Shown: positions 1 to 9,009, counted from the stretch's first letter. The stretch: DNA of 46,504 nt from Polaromonas sp. CF318 (GCF_000282655.1 NZ_AKIV01000092.1:1-46504); one strand, 5' to 3'. Program-made: numbers and translations. Notes: generated by a model from the letters alone, not told the origin.

Positions 1-840
1 CGCGTTGCGCCTGCCGTAATACACATGCAGGCCCAGGTGCTCGGTGACGTGTTGCGTGAGCAGCGGCACCAGCTTGCCGGCGCGCACCAGCGGCGCGGCG
101 GTCACGCCTATGAGCTGGCCTATGGCCTGGCCGGCGACGACGGCGCGGGCTTCGAGGTCCACGTCGTTGCTGAGGAAGGAGGTCGCGACGGTGCGGGCCA
201 CCACTTCTTCACCCGCCTTGAACTCCCAGGGCATGGTCTTGCCGGTGCCCGTGTGGTGAAAGCCGGTGCAGCGGTGGTGGGCCAGGTCTTCAATGGTCTG
301 GGGCGCGCCGTGTTGCGCGATGTAGGCCGGTGAGGCGCAGACAACGAGCTGCAGCGGCAGGATGCGCCGCGAGATGATGCCGCCCTCGGGCGGCGAGCCG
401 GCGCGAAAACCGACGTCGACGCGGTCCTCGACCCAGTTGCCTATGCGGTCGTCCATCTGGATGTCGGGCTCGACCTGCGGATGGCGGCGGCAGTATTCCT
501 CGAGCACCGGCCACAGCACCTCCAGCATGATGGAGCGCGGCGCGGCGATGCGCAGCGGCCCGGCGATCTCCTCGCGGCCGCGGCGCGCGCCGTGCAGGGC
601 GCGCTGCAGGGTGGACAGCCCGGGCTGCGCGGCCTGCAGGAACTGCTCGCCCTCTTCGGTCAGGCTCAGGCTGCGCGTGGTGCGGTGGAACAGGCGCACG
701 CCCAGGTGGCGCTCGAGCTGCACCAGCGCCTGGCTGGCGGCCTGCGGCGTGATGGCCTGGGCGGCGGCCGCCTGGCGCAGGCTGCCGAGTTCGGCCGCCT
801 TGACGAAGGTGGCGATGGCGCGCAGTTCATTCAAAGCCAT
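1..840 (-). CDS. LysR-family transcriptional regulator (C-terminus cut by window edge)
   Basis: The frame opens with ATG at 840 and stays open for 280 codons to the window start, so only the end of the protein is missing. The N-terminus (MALNELRAIATFVKAAELGS) and the following helix-turn-helix segment with AITPQAASQALVQLE and LFHRTTRSLSLTEEG are typical of the winged HTH of LysR regulators, in the subgroup with a RTTRSLSLTEEG wing. Residues from about 90 onward form the periplasmic-binding-like effector domain. The gene is divergent from a short-chain dehydrogenase gene (start 974), with 133 bp between, so the dehydrogenase is the likely target. The effector is unknown. Seen: frame and motifs; inferred: target. 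Confidence 0.93.
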   Translation of the reverse strand, partial: MALNELRAIATFVKAAELGSLRQAAAAQAITPQAASQALVQLERHLGVRLFHRTTRSLSLTEEGEQFLQAAQPGLSTLQRALHGARRGREEIAGPLRIAAPRSIMLEVLWPVLEEYCRRHPQVEPDIQMDDRIGNWVEDRVDVGFRAGSPPEGGIISRRILPLQLVVCASPAYIAQHGAPQTIEDLAHHRCTGFHHTGTGKTMPWEFKAGEEVVARTVATSFLSNDVDLEARAVVAGQAIGQLIGVTAAPLVRAGKLVPLLTQHVTEHLGLHVYYGRRNA

Positions 841-973
841 GCGGCTTCTCCCGGGGGGTGGATGGCGATTGTCACGATTTACTTGATTATGAACCCAATG
901 ACTGCCAGCTATTCAACACCTAATGGAAATCCTACATTGCCCTCCTCAGCAACATTTTTTGAAGGACTTGACC

Positions 974-1840
974 ATGAATGCAAAGACGGATTTCAAACGT
1001 GTCTGGATGATCACCGGCGCGGCGCGCGGCATAGGCGCGCGTATCACCGAAGCGGCGCTGGCACGCGGCGAGGCGGTGGTGGCGACCTCGCGCGACGCGG
1101 CTTCGGTGCAAAAGCGCTTTCCCGCCAGCGACGCACTGCTGGCGCTGCCGCTGGACGTGACCGACGAAGCCCAGGCCGCCGCCGCGGTGCAAGCCGCGCT
1201 GGCGCGCTTCGGCCGCATCGACGTGCTGGTCAACAACGCGGGCTACGGCCTGCTGGGCGCGGTGGAGGAAGCCACGGCCGACGAGGTGCGGCGCCTGTAT
1301 GACACCAATGTGTTCGGCCTGCTCAATGTGACGCGCGCCGTGCTGCCGGCCATGCGCGCGCGCCGCAGCGGCCACGTCATCAACATCTCCTCGCTGGGCG
1401 GCTACCAGTCGGGCCCGGGCTTTGGCGTGTACTGCTCGACCAAGTTCGCGGTCGAGGGCCTGAGCGAAGCGCTGCACGGCGAACTTGCGCCGCTGGGCAT
1501 CCATGTGACGGTGGTGGAGCCGGGTTATTTCCGCACCGACTTCCTGGACAGCAACTCGCTGGCGGTGTCGCCGCGCATGCTGGACGACTATGCCGCCAGC
1601 GCCGGCCAGGTGCGCGCGGCCGCCACGCGCATCAACCACAACCAGGCCGGCGACCCGCTACGGCTGGCGCAGGCCATGCTCGCGCTGGTGGACGCAAGCG
1701 CCCCGCCGCTGCGCCTGCCGCTGGGCACCGACACGCTGCAGACGATTGCGGACAAGCATGCGTTTGTGGACCGCGAACTGAAGGTCTGGGGGGCGCTGGC
1801 CGCTTCGACGGATTTCCCCAGGGAAGCGCTGGCGGCCTGA
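974..1840 (+). CDS. short-chain dehydrogenase/reductase (SDR family)
   Basis: A 288-residue classical SDR oxidoreductase using NAD(P)(H); the substrate cannot be read from the sequence. The N-terminal Rossmann motif TGAARGIG, the NNAGYG motif near residue 80, the ISS segment and the YCSTK catalytic Tyr/Lys motif are all present. The frame extends upstream to 923, but the Met at 974 is preferred because GAAGGA lies 8 bases upstream and the SDR fold begins directly after MNAKTDFKRVWMITG. Transcribed away from the LysR gene ending at 840, and followed by a good hairpin terminator at 1857-1887. Probably under control of that LysR protein (inference). Confidence 0.93.
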   Translation: MNAKTDFKRVWMITGAARGIGARITEAALARGEAVVATSRDAASVQKRFPASDALLALPLDVTDEAQAAAAVQAALARFGRIDVLVNNAGYGLLGAVEEATADEVRRLYDTNVFGLLNVTRAVLPAMRARRSGHVINISSLGGYQSGPGFGVYCSTKFAVEGLSEALHGELAPLGIHVTVVEPGYFRTDFLDSNSLAVSPRMLDDYAASAGQVRAAATRINHNQAGDPLRLAQAMLALVDASAPPLRLPLGTDTLQTIADKHAFVDRELKVWGALAASTDFPREALAA

Positions 1841-1856
1841 GCTGCGGTGCACAGAT

Positions 1857-1887
1857 AAAAAGGGCCTCTCGCGAGGTCTTTTTTTTT
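1857..1887. terminator. bidirectional rho-independent terminator between convergent genes
   Basis: A six-pair stem (1863-1868 with 1873-1878, one G-T pair) with a TCGC loop is followed by nine T on the plus strand and preceded by five A, which would serve as the T tract for the minus strand. It lies between the SDR gene and the convergent MFS gene. Confidence 0.8.
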
Positions 1888-1902
1888 GACGTGCGGCAAA
1901 GA

Positions 1903-3111
1903 TCAGGCGGCGCAGGCCGCGTATTTTTTCGCCGGCCACATGCGCACCGCCAAAGCGGCCACGCCGGACACAGCGGCCATCACGCACACGCCCTGCCAGC
2001 CGGCGCGCGCCAGCACCACACTGCCCAGCCAGGCGCCGCTGGCCATGCCGCTGAACATGCCGATAAACAGCACGGCATTGAGGCGGCTGCGCGCGGCGGG
2101 CTCTATGCTGTAGATGATGGTCTGGTGCGCGATCAGCGTGGCCTGCGCGCCCAGGTCGAACACCACGGCGCCCAGCGCGATCAGCCACAGCTGGTCGGGG
2201 ACAGCGGCCATGGCGACAAAAGCGGCGGCCACCAGCGCCGCGCCCAGCCGGGTTACGACTTCCGGGCCCTTGCTGTCGGCAAGGCGGCCGGCCAGCGGCG
2301 CTGCCAGCGCACCGGCGGCGCCGGCCAGGCCGAAGGCGCCGGCCGCGCCGCTGCCCAGGTTGAAGGGTGCGGCGTGCAGCATGATGGCCAGGGTGGACCA
2401 GAAGGCGCTAAAGCCTATGCTGATCAGTCCCTGGGCCAGGGCGGCGCGGCGCAGCGCGCCGTGGCGCTTCCACAGCGTGGCCAGCGAGCCCAGCAGCGCC
2501 AGGTAGGGCAGTTGCGTGGTGGGCTCAAAACGCGGCAGGCGCCGCCACACGGCAATGCCCAGCAGCGCGATGCTCAGGGCCGCGGCTACAAACATGCTGC
2601 GCCAGCCGAGCTGCTCGGCCACCACACCGGCCACTACGCGCGACAGCAAGATGCCCAGCAGCAGGCCGGTCATCACGGTGCCCACGGTTTTGCCGCGGTG
2701 GGCTTCGGGGGCGAGCGTGGCGGCGGCCGGCACGATGTCCTGCGCCAGCGTGGCCGCCAGGCCTATCGCCAGGCTGGCCAGCGCGAGCACCGCGACCGAG
2801 GGCGCAGTCGCGGCCAGCAGCAAGGCCAGCACCAGCGCCGCGGCCTTGCCCAGGATGATGCGGCGGCGGTCGTAGCGGTCGCCCAGCGGCGCGAGCAGCC
2901 CAATGCCCAGCGCGTAACCCAGCGTGGTCAAGGTGGGCACCAGGCCTAGGGCGGCGGGCGTGGATTTGAATTCGGCGAGCAGCAGGGCCAGCATGGGCTG
3001 GCTGTAATAGAGCGAAGCCGCGCCCAGGCCGGCGCCGGTGGCGAGCAGGAGGATTAAGGAAAGCGGCAACGCCGGTGCGGCGTGGTCATGCGTATAAAGA
3101 GTGGAAGTCAT
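1903..3111 (-). CDS. MFS transporter, drug:H+ antiporter-like
   Basis: A 402-residue polytopic inner-membrane protein with about twelve hydrophobic segments. It carries the major facilitator loop motif between segments 2 and 3 (GLLAPLGDRYDRRRIILG) and a related half-motif in the second half (PLAGRLADSKGPEVVTRLG). A short soluble N-terminus precedes the first helix (SLILLLATGAGLGAASLYY). The frame can start at 3195, but the Met at 3111 gives the usual short N-tail and leaves room for a promoter; the upstream stretch would overlap the divergent LysR gene's leader. The gene is divergent from the LysR gene at 3221, the common arrangement for a regulated exporter. Substrate unknown. Confidence 0.9.
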   Translation of the reverse strand: MTSTLYTHDHAAPALPLSLILLLATGAGLGAASLYYSQPMLALLLAEFKSTPAALGLVPTLTTLGYALGIGLLAPLGDRYDRRRIILGKAAALVLALLLAATAPSVAVLALASLAIGLAATLAQDIVPAAATLAPEAHRGKTVGTVMTGLLLGILLSRVVAGVVAEQLGWRSMFVAAALSIALLGIAVWRRLPRFEPTTQLPYLALLGSLATLWKRHGALRRAALAQGLISIGFSAFWSTLAIMLHAAPFNLGSGAAGAFGLAGAAGALAAPLAGRLADSKGPEVVTRLGAALVAAAFVAMAAVPDQLWLIALGAVVFDLGAQATLIAHQTIIYSIEPAARSRLNAVLFIGMFSGMASGAWLGSVVLARAGWQGVCVMAAVSGVAALAVRMWPAKKYAACAA

Positions 3112-3193
3112 GGCAAGAGTCCAGGTTTGAAGCAGGAAGCGAGTATGCGGGCCGGGTTTTGCGCTGTGAAGGCGGCTATTGGGCACAATGGTC

Positions 3194-3208
3194 ATACGTC
3201 AAACGCAT
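3194..3208. promoter_or_regulatory. candidate LysR box between MFS and LysR genes
   Basis: ATaCGtcaaaCGcAT fits the T-N11-A pattern of LysR boxes and is symmetric as ATnCG-N5-CGnAT. It lies 13-27 bases before the LysR start codon and about 85 bases upstream of the MFS start, a normal place for a shared autoregulatory and activating site. Sequence symmetry only; no binding evidence. Confidence 0.4.
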
Positions 3209-3220
3209 ATACGGATACCC

Positions 3221-4171
3221 ATGAAAACCGCGCCGGACCGGATTGAACTGATGCAGACCTTTGTGCGCATCGTGGAAGCGGGCAGCCTGTCGGCCGCCGC
3301 CGCGCAGATGAATGCGACGCAGCCCACGGTGAGCCGGCGCCTGCAGGCGCTGGAGCGGTCCCTGGGGCTCAAGCTGCTGCAGCGCTCGACCCATGCGATG
3401 AAGCTGACCGAGGACGGCGAGCGCTGCTTCAGTCGCGCCAAGGAGTTGCTGGGCAACTGGGACGCCTTTGAAGCCGACCTGCGCGGCACCCAGGAAGTGC
3501 CGGAGGGCACGCTGCGTGTGGTCGTGCCGCACGCGCTGGGCCAGCAGCAGCTGGTGGGGCCTGTGGTCGACTATTTGCGGCGCCACGAGCGCGTGACGGT
3601 GGAATGGCTGCTGCATGACGGCACGCCGGACTTCATCGCCCAAGGCATAGATTGCGCGGTGCATGTAGGCGCGGTGGAAGACCCTTCGCTGGTGGCCGTG
3701 AAGATCGCGGAAGTGCGGCGCATCGTGGTGGCGGCGCCTTCGCTGCTGCAGGGCCGGCCGCCGCCGCTGCAGCCGGCCGAGCTGCAGGCCCTGCCCTGGC
3801 TGGCGCTGCAGACCTTTTACCGCAACGAGGTGGCGCTGACGCGGCGCCACGCCGGCCGCGACAACGAAGACTACCGCTTCGCGATACGGCCGCGCCTGGG
3901 CACCGACAGCCTGTTCGCGCTGCGCAATGCCACGCTGCTGGGCCTGGGCGCGAGCATCGCCTCGACCTGGCTGGTGGCCGACGATGTGGCGGAGGGCCGG
4001 CTGCTGCACCTGGCGCCCCAGTGGTGCGCCGCGCCGCTGCCGGTTTACCTGATCTATCCCTATTCGAGTTTTTACCCGGCCAAGCTGCGCCGCTTTGTGG
4101 AGGCGCTGCGCGAGGGGCTGCCCGCGGGCATGGGCCTGCCTTCGCGCCCGGGGCCGACGGGTGCCGCCTGA
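3221..4171 (+). CDS. LysR-family transcriptional regulator
   Basis: A 316-residue LysR regulator. The N-terminal winged HTH shows LMQTFVRIVEAGSLSAAAAQ, then ATQPTVSRRLQALERSLGLKLLQRSTHAMKLTEDG; residues from about 90 form the effector-binding domain. The frame reaches back to 3179, but the Met at 3221 places the HTH at the usual distance from the N-terminus and leaves the putative operator at 3194-3208 outside the coding region. Divergent from the MFS transporter gene, which is its probable target. The next gene, also a LysR regulator, is convergent with only 18 bp between the stop codons. Confidence 0.92.
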   Translation: MKTAPDRIELMQTFVRIVEAGSLSAAAAQMNATQPTVSRRLQALERSLGLKLLQRSTHAMKLTEDGERCFSRAKELLGNWDAFEADLRGTQEVPEGTLRVVVPHALGQQQLVGPVVDYLRRHERVTVEWLLHDGTPDFIAQGIDCAVHVGAVEDPSLVAVKIAEVRRIVVAAPSLLQGRPPPLQPAELQALPWLALQTFYRNEVALTRRHAGRDNEDYRFAIRPRLGTDSLFALRNATLLGLGASIASTWLVADDVAEGRLLHLAPQWCAAPLPVYLIYPYSSFYPAKLRRFVEALREGLPAGMGLPSRPGPTGAA

Positions 4172-4189
4172 GCGGGCGCGGCTGCCGGG

Positions 4190-5092
4190 CTAGACCCGGG
4201 CCGTGTCGACAGCCTGCTGTTGCAGCCATGCGGCAAACACGTCCACTGCGCGGTTCGTGTTGGCGGTGGCCGAACGCTGGCACAGGTAGTAGCCGCGGCC
4301 GGTGGGAACGCAGATATCGAAAGGCAGGACCAGCTGGCCGCTGCGCAACTCGCTCTCGATCAGGCAGGGCTGGATGACGATGGCGCCCATGCCGGCAGTG
4401 GCCGCGACGATGAGGTTGTTGCCAAGGTCAAAGCCGGGGCCCAGCGCGGGCACGGGTTTTTTCACACCCGCGCCTTCCATCCATACGGCCCAGTTGTCCG
4501 GGTAGTTGATGTGATGGAGCAGGGGGCGCGTGGCCAGGTCGGCCGGCTGCTGGAGGTTGCGCGCCAGCGCGGGTGTGCAGGCCGGTGTGATCTCCTTGCC
4601 AAGCAGGTAGCGCCCCTGGATTCCGCGCGGCCACTTTTTGCCGGGCCGCTTGAGCGCGATCCACAGGTCGACGTCGTCACGCGTGAAGTCTTCATCGAAG
4701 CGGAACTGGCGCAGCTCCACTTCGATGTCCGGGTTCAAGGACTGGAAGCCAGCCAGCCTGGGAACCAGCCAGCGTGTTCCCAGGGTCGGCAGGACGCTGA
4801 CCCGGACCTTGCGCTGTGCGGGCGCGCCGCTGAACTGCGTGACCGCCGATTCCAGCCCGGCCACATGCACTTCCACCAGCTTCTGGAATTCACGCCCGCG
4901 GGCCGTGGGCACAACGCCCGTGGCTTGCCGGTCGAACAGGCTGCAGCCCAGCCTTTGTTCCAGCCGCAGGATGGCCTGACTGACGGCGCCCTGGGTGACG
5001 GAGAGAACCTCGGCCGCGCGGCGAAAACTGCCGAGCTGGCAGACCCCGAGAAAGGCGTGCAGCTCGGCCAGTGAAGGTGACTTGAATTTCAT
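4190..5092 (-). CDS. LysR-family regulator, GcvA-like
   Basis: A 300-residue LysR protein. The HTH reads AELHAFLGVCQLGSFRRAAE, then VTQGAVSQAILRLEQRLGCSLFDRQ, followed by an effector domain with the GcvA-type segments (RVSVLPTLGTRWLVPRL at about residue 95 and DVDLWIAL later). An alternative ATG at 5101 would overlap a perfect 15-bp palindrome (5100-5114), so the Met at 5092 (MKFKSPSLAE) is preferred; neither start has a strong ribosome-binding site. Divergent from the amidohydrolase-Bug operon beginning at 5172, which it probably controls together with itself. Confidence 0.9.
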   Translation of the reverse strand: MKFKSPSLAELHAFLGVCQLGSFRRAAEVLSVTQGAVSQAILRLEQRLGCSLFDRQATGVVPTARGREFQKLVEVHVAGLESAVTQFSGAPAQRKVRVSVLPTLGTRWLVPRLAGFQSLNPDIEVELRQFRFDEDFTRDDVDLWIALKRPGKKWPRGIQGRYLLGKEITPACTPALARNLQQPADLATRPLLHHINYPDNWAVWMEGAGVKKPVPALGPGFDLGNNLIVAATAGMGAIVIQPCLIESELRSGQLVLPFDICVPTGRGYYLCQRSATANTNRAVDVFAAWLQQQAVDTARV

Positions 5093-5099
5093 GGGACGC

Positions 5100-5114
5100 A
5101 TTAGATCATCTAAT
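5100..5114. promoter_or_regulatory. perfect 15-bp palindrome, probable LysR operator
   Basis: ATTAGATcATCTAAT has seven-base arms and a single central base, and it satisfies T-N11-A (T5101, A5113). It is in the 79-bp gap between the GcvA-like regulator and the amidohydrolase gene, placed to affect both promoters. Confidence 0.6.
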
Positions 5115-5171
5115 CACCTGCTTTGAAATTGTCGTTTGCCCTGCGGCGGGCGCGACTGCACACTGCGGCCC

Positions 5172-6056
5172 ATGAGCAACACCGCGCCCGTCAAAGTCAT
5201 ACGCCCCGCCGGCGATCGCATCGCGCTGGTATGCGACTCGCCGCACAGCGGCACCTGCTATCCGCAGGACTTCGATTTCACCATCGGCCTGGAGCAGCTT
5301 CGCAAATGCGAGGACACCTTGGTCGAGCAGCTGTGGGACACGGCGCCGCTGGTGGGCGCGACGCTGGTGCACGCGACCTTTCCACGCAGCTACATCGACC
5401 CCAATCGCGCGGAGGACGACATAGACGTCGCGATGCTCGACGGCGAATGGGCCGGGCCGGTGGCGCCCTCGCAGCCCTGCCTGCGGCTTGGCAACGGCCT
5501 GGTGTTCAGCAAGACACCGACGCTGGAGCCGATCTACAGCCGCCGGCTCCATGCCAGCGAAATCGCGCAGCGGATTGAAAGCTGCTGGCGGCCGTATCGC
5601 CGCGCGCTGGCCGATGCACTGGCCGGCGCCCGCACGCGGCAGGGCGGGTGGTGGCACCTGAACCTTCATTCCATGCCCAGCAATGCCTATGCGCGCCTCG
5701 GACTTCCGGAGAAGCCCCTGGCCGACATCGTGCTGGGCAACCTGCACGGCGCGAGCTGCGACGCGGCGTTTGTGGATTTTGTGGGCGAAGCCTTCCGGCG
5801 GCACGGTTACTCAGTGGCACTGAACGACCCCTACGCGGGCCAGGACCTGGTGCGCAGCCTGGGCCGGCCCGCGCTCGGACAGCACAGCCTGCAGATCGAG
5901 ATCAACAGAGGCCTCTACCTCGACGAAAAAACACGCGAGCCCAAGCGGCGGTTTCCTGAACTCAGGAAGCGCATTCACCTGGTGCTGCAGGACATCGCGG
6001 ACTACATCAGGGAAGAAACCATTCAGGCCGAACGCAAGGCCAAGGACACAGCATGA
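5172..6056 (+). CDS. N-formylglutamate amidohydrolase family protein
   Basis: A 294-residue cytoplasmic hydrolase of the N-formylglutamate amidohydrolase (HutG-type) family, whose known members are metal-dependent deformylases and related amidases. Supporting motifs are SPHSGTCYP near the N-terminus, [11 protein letters not shown] at about residue 75, [12 protein letters not shown] in the middle and [14 protein letters not shown] near the C-terminus. The Met at 5172 is chosen over 5136 because the family conserves residues from shortly after MSNTAPVKV. No other histidine-degradation gene is nearby, so the true substrate may be another N-acyl amino acid or carboxylate. Its stop overlaps the start of the Bug protein gene by 4 bases, indicating translational coupling. 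Confidence 0.88.
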   Translation: MSNTAPVKVIRPAGDRIALVCDSPHSGTCYPQDFDFTIGLEQLRKCEDTLVEQLWDTAPLVGATLVHATFPRSYIDPNRAEDDIDVAMLDGEWAGPVAPSQPCLRLGNGLVFSKTPTLEPIYSRRLHASEIAQRIESCWRPYRRALADALAGARTRQGGWWHLNLHSMPSNAYARLGLPEKPLADIVLGNLHGASCDAAFVDFVGEAFRRHGYSVALNDPYAGQDLVRSLGRPALGQHSLQIEINRGLYLDEKTREPKRRFPELRKRIHLVLQDIADYIREETIQAERKAKDTA

Positions 6057-7045
6057 CACTTATCCGCAACCGCAGGCAGGTTCTCGGCATGGCGGCCGGT
6101 GCGGCCGGCGCGATGGCCTGCCCGGCATTCAGCCAGGCGCGCGCCTGGCCCAACCGGCCCATCACACTGATCGTGCCTTTTCCGCCCGGAGGCGCGGTGG
6201 ACATTTCGGCACGCGCCATTGCCGACAAGCTGGGCAGGCTGCTGGGCCAGCCGGTGGTGATCGACAACAAGGCCGGCGCGGGCGGCGCCATCGGCACAGG
6301 CATCGGCGCGAAGGCCGCGCCCGACGGCTATACCCTGGTCGTCACCTCGCAGTCGACCCATGTGGTCAGCCCCGCGGTCTCGACCAACCTGCCATACGAC
6401 GCGGTCAATGATTTTGCCTACATCACACTGATCGACAGGCTGCCCAATGTGCTGGTCGCCAGCGCCAAGTTGCCCGTCAAGAACTTTGCCGAGTGTGTGC
6501 GTTATGCCAAGGCCAATCCGGGCAAACTGAACTATGCATCGTCGGGCAACGGCTCGGTGGCGCACCTGAGCATGGAGTTGCTCAAGGCCAAGCTCGGCCT
6601 GTTCATCACGCACATCCCCTACCGGGGTTCCGGCCCGGCGCTGACGGATCTGCTGTCGGGACAGGTGCAGCTGACCTGGAACAACCTCTCGTCCAACCTC
6701 GCCATGCTGCAGAACGGGAGCCTGCGCGCGCTGGCCGTCGCGGCGCCGCTGCGCGTGCCGCAGCTGCCGGACGTTCCAACTTTTGACGAGCTCAAGCTGC
6801 CTGAGCTGAACCTCACCTCATGGACGGGACTGGCGGCACCGGCAAAGACACCGGAGCCCATCATCCAGACACTTTATGACGCGATGCGCAGCATCCTGCG
6901 CGACAAGGAGACGCAGGAGATCTGGCGCAAGCGCGGCGCCATGCTTCCCGAGAACGTGCGGCCCGCCGAATACCGGCAGGAGGTGATTCAGCGCATTCAG
7001 TTCTTCAAGAACATCGCCCAGGCCAACAAGATTGTTCTGGACTAG
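6053..7045 (+). CDS. Bug/TctC-family periplasmic solute-binding protein
   Basis: A 330-residue extracytoplasmic binding protein of the Bug (TctC-like) family, abundant in Burkholderiales, whose members bind carboxylates, amides or nicotinate-like ligands. The N-terminus has a twin-arginine-like signal ([15 protein letters not shown] with cleavage near SQA-RA). The mature part begins with the family hallmark [16 protein letters not shown], followed by [14 protein letters not shown] and PDGYTLV. Start overlaps the preceding stop (ATGA). No TctA/TctB membrane genes occur in the window, so it may share a transporter encoded elsewhere or act as a sensor. The coupling to an amidohydrolase suggests a ligand that this enzyme hydrolyses (inference). 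Confidence 0.93.
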   Translation: MTLIRNRRQVLGMAAGAAGAMACPAFSQARAWPNRPITLIVPFPPGGAVDISARAIADKLGRLLGQPVVIDNKAGAGGAIGTGIGAKAAPDGYTLVVTSQSTHVVSPAVSTNLPYDAVNDFAYITLIDRLPNVLVASAKLPVKNFAECVRYAKANPGKLNYASSGNGSVAHLSMELLKAKLGLFITHIPYRGSGPALTDLLSGQVQLTWNNLSSNLAMLQNGSLRALAVAAPLRVPQLPDVPTFDELKLPELNLTSWTGLAAPAKTPEPIIQTLYDAMRSILRDKETQEIWRKRGAMLPENVRPAEYRQEVIQRIQFFKNIAQANKIVLD

Positions 7046-7229
7046 CCGCGCATGAATCCCCGCCACCCTGGCGTCACGCCACAGCCGGACGGCTGACACC
7101 CACGCCTTCCCCCTGGATTTTCCGCCCGCTGAAGACGAGGTCTTCCGCGGCCTGGGCGAGCTTTGCCCGCGACAACCCAAACGGCGGCGATGAATCTCCG
7201 CCATCGAGAAAACTTTTGAGGAGTGAGGG
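7046..7229. other. 184-bp gap before porin gene
   Basis: Contains two short dyads (7083-7094 and 7131-7145, the latter GAAGAC-gag-GTCTTC) and the strong ribosome-binding site GAGGAGTGAGGG just before the porin start. No T tract follows either dyad, so I do not call a terminator; the porin may be cotranscribed with the upstream pair or have its own promoter. Confidence 0.4.
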
Positions 7230-8264
7230 ATGAAACTGAAAATGATCTGCCTGGCCGCGGTAGCCGCCGGCGCAATAACACCTGTGGCCGCGCTGGCACA
7301 GAACACGGTAACGATCTACGGGAGGATGGACACGAGCTTCGAGAACTCGAAGACCGGCTCCGTTTCGCAGACGCTGATCACGGGCAATGCGTCCCGGCTC
7401 GGCTTCAAGGGCACCGAAGATCTGGGCGGAGGCCTTAAAGCCCTGTTCGGGCTGGAGATGGGAATCTCTTCCGATACCGGTGCCTCGAGCACACCGATGT
7501 ACCGCAATTCCTTTGTCGGAATTGGCGGCGACTTCGGGGTGGTCAACATCGGCCGCATCGACTCCGCCGCGCCCAGCCGCACGCCGATTTACGCGATCCT
7601 GAGCCGGAACGTGGAATATGTGATCCACGACGCCGGCGCCACGGCCATAGGCACCTCCATCTTCAACGCGCGCACACGCGTGTCGAACGCCATCGGCTAC
7701 GCCAGCCCGGTGATGGGTAATTTTGTTTTCCGCGCCGGCCACTACCTCAATGGTGAAGGCCTGGCGGAAAACCCGGCGGGCCCGATACGCTTTGAGGGCG
7801 ACTACAAGCAGACCGATGTCTCGCTGAGCTACGGCGAAGGCGGCGGCCCGCTGGGCCTGGGCATCGGTTACGGCACCGACAGCAAGCGCGGCGGCGCGTT
7901 GCTCAATGACTTCAGGAACAAATGGATGCTGGTCGGCTCCTACGACTTCGGCGAGGTGCGAGCCTGGGCGGTCTACAACCGCGACAACTTCGCGGGGGGC
8001 CCGCTGTCACGCAGCAAGGTCGATGCGCAGATGATCGGCGCCTCCTGGGACCTGACACCCACCAGCAAGGTCATGGGCAACTACATCCGCAAGGATGTGC
8101 AGAGCGATCCGGCCGGAAAACTCAAACGCTTCCAGGCAGGCTATTCCTACAAGATGAGCAACCGCACCTCGCTGTACGCCTTCTATGACCGAACCGACCC
8201 CAACAACCGTGTCGCCAACGACGTGATCCGGGCTTACGGCGTGGGCATCCAGCACAACTTCTGA
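7230..8264 (+). CDS. general porin, outer membrane (Burkholderiales type)
   Basis: A 344-residue outer-membrane beta-barrel porin. A Sec signal peptide (MKLKMICLAAVAAGAITPVA, cleavage near ALA-QN) precedes the family opening NTVTIYGRMDTSFENS, followed by ASRLGFKGTEDLGGGLKALF and FVGIGGDFGVVNIGR, which are classic for the OmpC-like porin family of betaproteobacteria. The chain ends in phenylalanine (GVGIQHNF), the signal for barrel assembly. Length is usual for a 16-strand trimeric porin. It follows the amidohydrolase-Bug pair in the same direction and could admit the ligand of that system; the TetR gene is convergent with 9 bp between stops. Confidence 0.95.
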   Translation: MKLKMICLAAVAAGAITPVAALAQNTVTIYGRMDTSFENSKTGSVSQTLITGNASRLGFKGTEDLGGGLKALFGLEMGISSDTGASSTPMYRNSFVGIGGDFGVVNIGRIDSAAPSRTPIYAILSRNVEYVIHDAGATAIGTSIFNARTRVSNAIGYASPVMGNFVFRAGHYLNGEGLAENPAGPIRFEGDYKQTDVSLSYGEGGGPLGLGIGYGTDSKRGGALLNDFRNKWMLVGSYDFGEVRAWAVYNRDNFAGGPLSRSKVDAQMIGASWDLTPTSKVMGNYIRKDVQSDPAGKLKRFQAGYSYKMSNRTSLYAFYDRTDPNNRVANDVIRAYGVGIQHNF

Positions 8265-8273
8265 ACGGCCGGA

Positions 8274-8957
8274 TCAGCTGGGCAGGGCCTGCTTCTCGCA
8301 CAGGCCCTTCTCCACCATATCGATCAGGCGCTGGCCGATCTGCTGCATCTGCGGGCCCAGGATGGGGCCCAACGGGCCGTCTATGACCAGCATGGCCAGG
8401 CCATGCACCGCCGACCAGGCGAGGAACTCTGCGCCGGGGCGGCGCTCGGGCGACAGCACGCCGGCGCTCACGAGTTTGTCGATCGCGGCGCCCAGCAGCT
8501 CAAAAGGGTCCAGCCCGCTTTGGCCCTTGCGCTCACTGTCCGCGGGCGTGCCCTGGGCTCTTTCCTTCAAGTCATCCGAAGGGCCGAAGGCCGTGCGGAA
8601 CAGCCCGCTTTCGGCCTGCGCAAAACGCAGGTAGCCGGTGCCGACCGCGCGCAGGTTGGCCCGCGCGAATTCGGCGGGCGATAAGCCTTGCGGCAGGGCG
8701 GCCAGCTCGGCCTCCATGGCGCGGGCCACCGCCGCCAGCGCGGCGGAGCGCACCGCGTAAAGCAAAGCCTGGCGGTTCTCGAAATGGCGGTAAGCCGCGT
8801 TGGGCGCGACACCCGCGCGACGCGTGGCTTCGCGCAGCACCACGGCCTCGGGCCCGCCCGCGCGGGCCAGCTCCACCGCGGCGTCCAGCAGGGCGCGCCG
8901 CAAGTCCCCGTGGCGGTAGGTGCTGCGGGGGGGCGGTAGCTGGGGCGCGCTCGACAT
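8274..8957 (-). CDS. TetR/AcrR-family transcriptional regulator
   Basis: A 227-residue TetR-type repressor. The N-terminal HTH is clear: RRALLDAAVELARAGGPEAV, then LREATRRAGVAPNAAYRHFENRQALL, with YRHF in the recognition helix region. The C-terminal ligand domain includes LAWSAVHGLAMLVIDGPLG, the WxxxHG motif of a known TetR C-terminal subfamily. Divergent from the VOC-YCII-GST gene set beginning at 9104; the 146-bp gap holds two similar dyads that are its likely operators. The inducer is unknown but may be an electrophile or aromatic, judging from the neighbouring genes. Confidence 0.93.
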   Translation of the reverse strand: MSSAPQLPPPRSTYRHGDLRRALLDAAVELARAGGPEAVVLREATRRAGVAPNAAYRHFENRQALLYAVRSAALAAVARAMEAELAALPQGLSPAEFARANLRAVGTGYLRFAQAESGLFRTAFGPSDDLKERAQGTPADSERKGQSGLDPFELLGAAIDKLVSAGVLSPERRPGAEFLAWSAVHGLAMLVIDGPLGPILGPQMQQIGQRLIDMVEKGLCEKQALPS

Positions 8958-8976
8958 GGCTTGTTACTTATTTATG

Positions 8977-8989
8977 TGGACAGCGTTCA
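8977..8989. promoter_or_regulatory. candidate TetR operator, copy 1
   Basis: TGGAC-agc-GTTCA fits TGnAC-N3-GTnCA, an imperfect inverted repeat. It recurs 33 bp downstream at 9010-9022, three helical turns away, in the TetR/VOC intergenic region, 20 bases upstream of the TetR start. Confidence 0.5.
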
Positions 8990-9009
8990 TTATCTTTGCT
9001 ATTCTTTTG

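Noticed and set aside
841..973. A LysR box between the first LysR gene and the SDR gene
   Set aside because: Only a weak TTC-N11-GAA (912-928) was found, with three-base arms, too weak to call.
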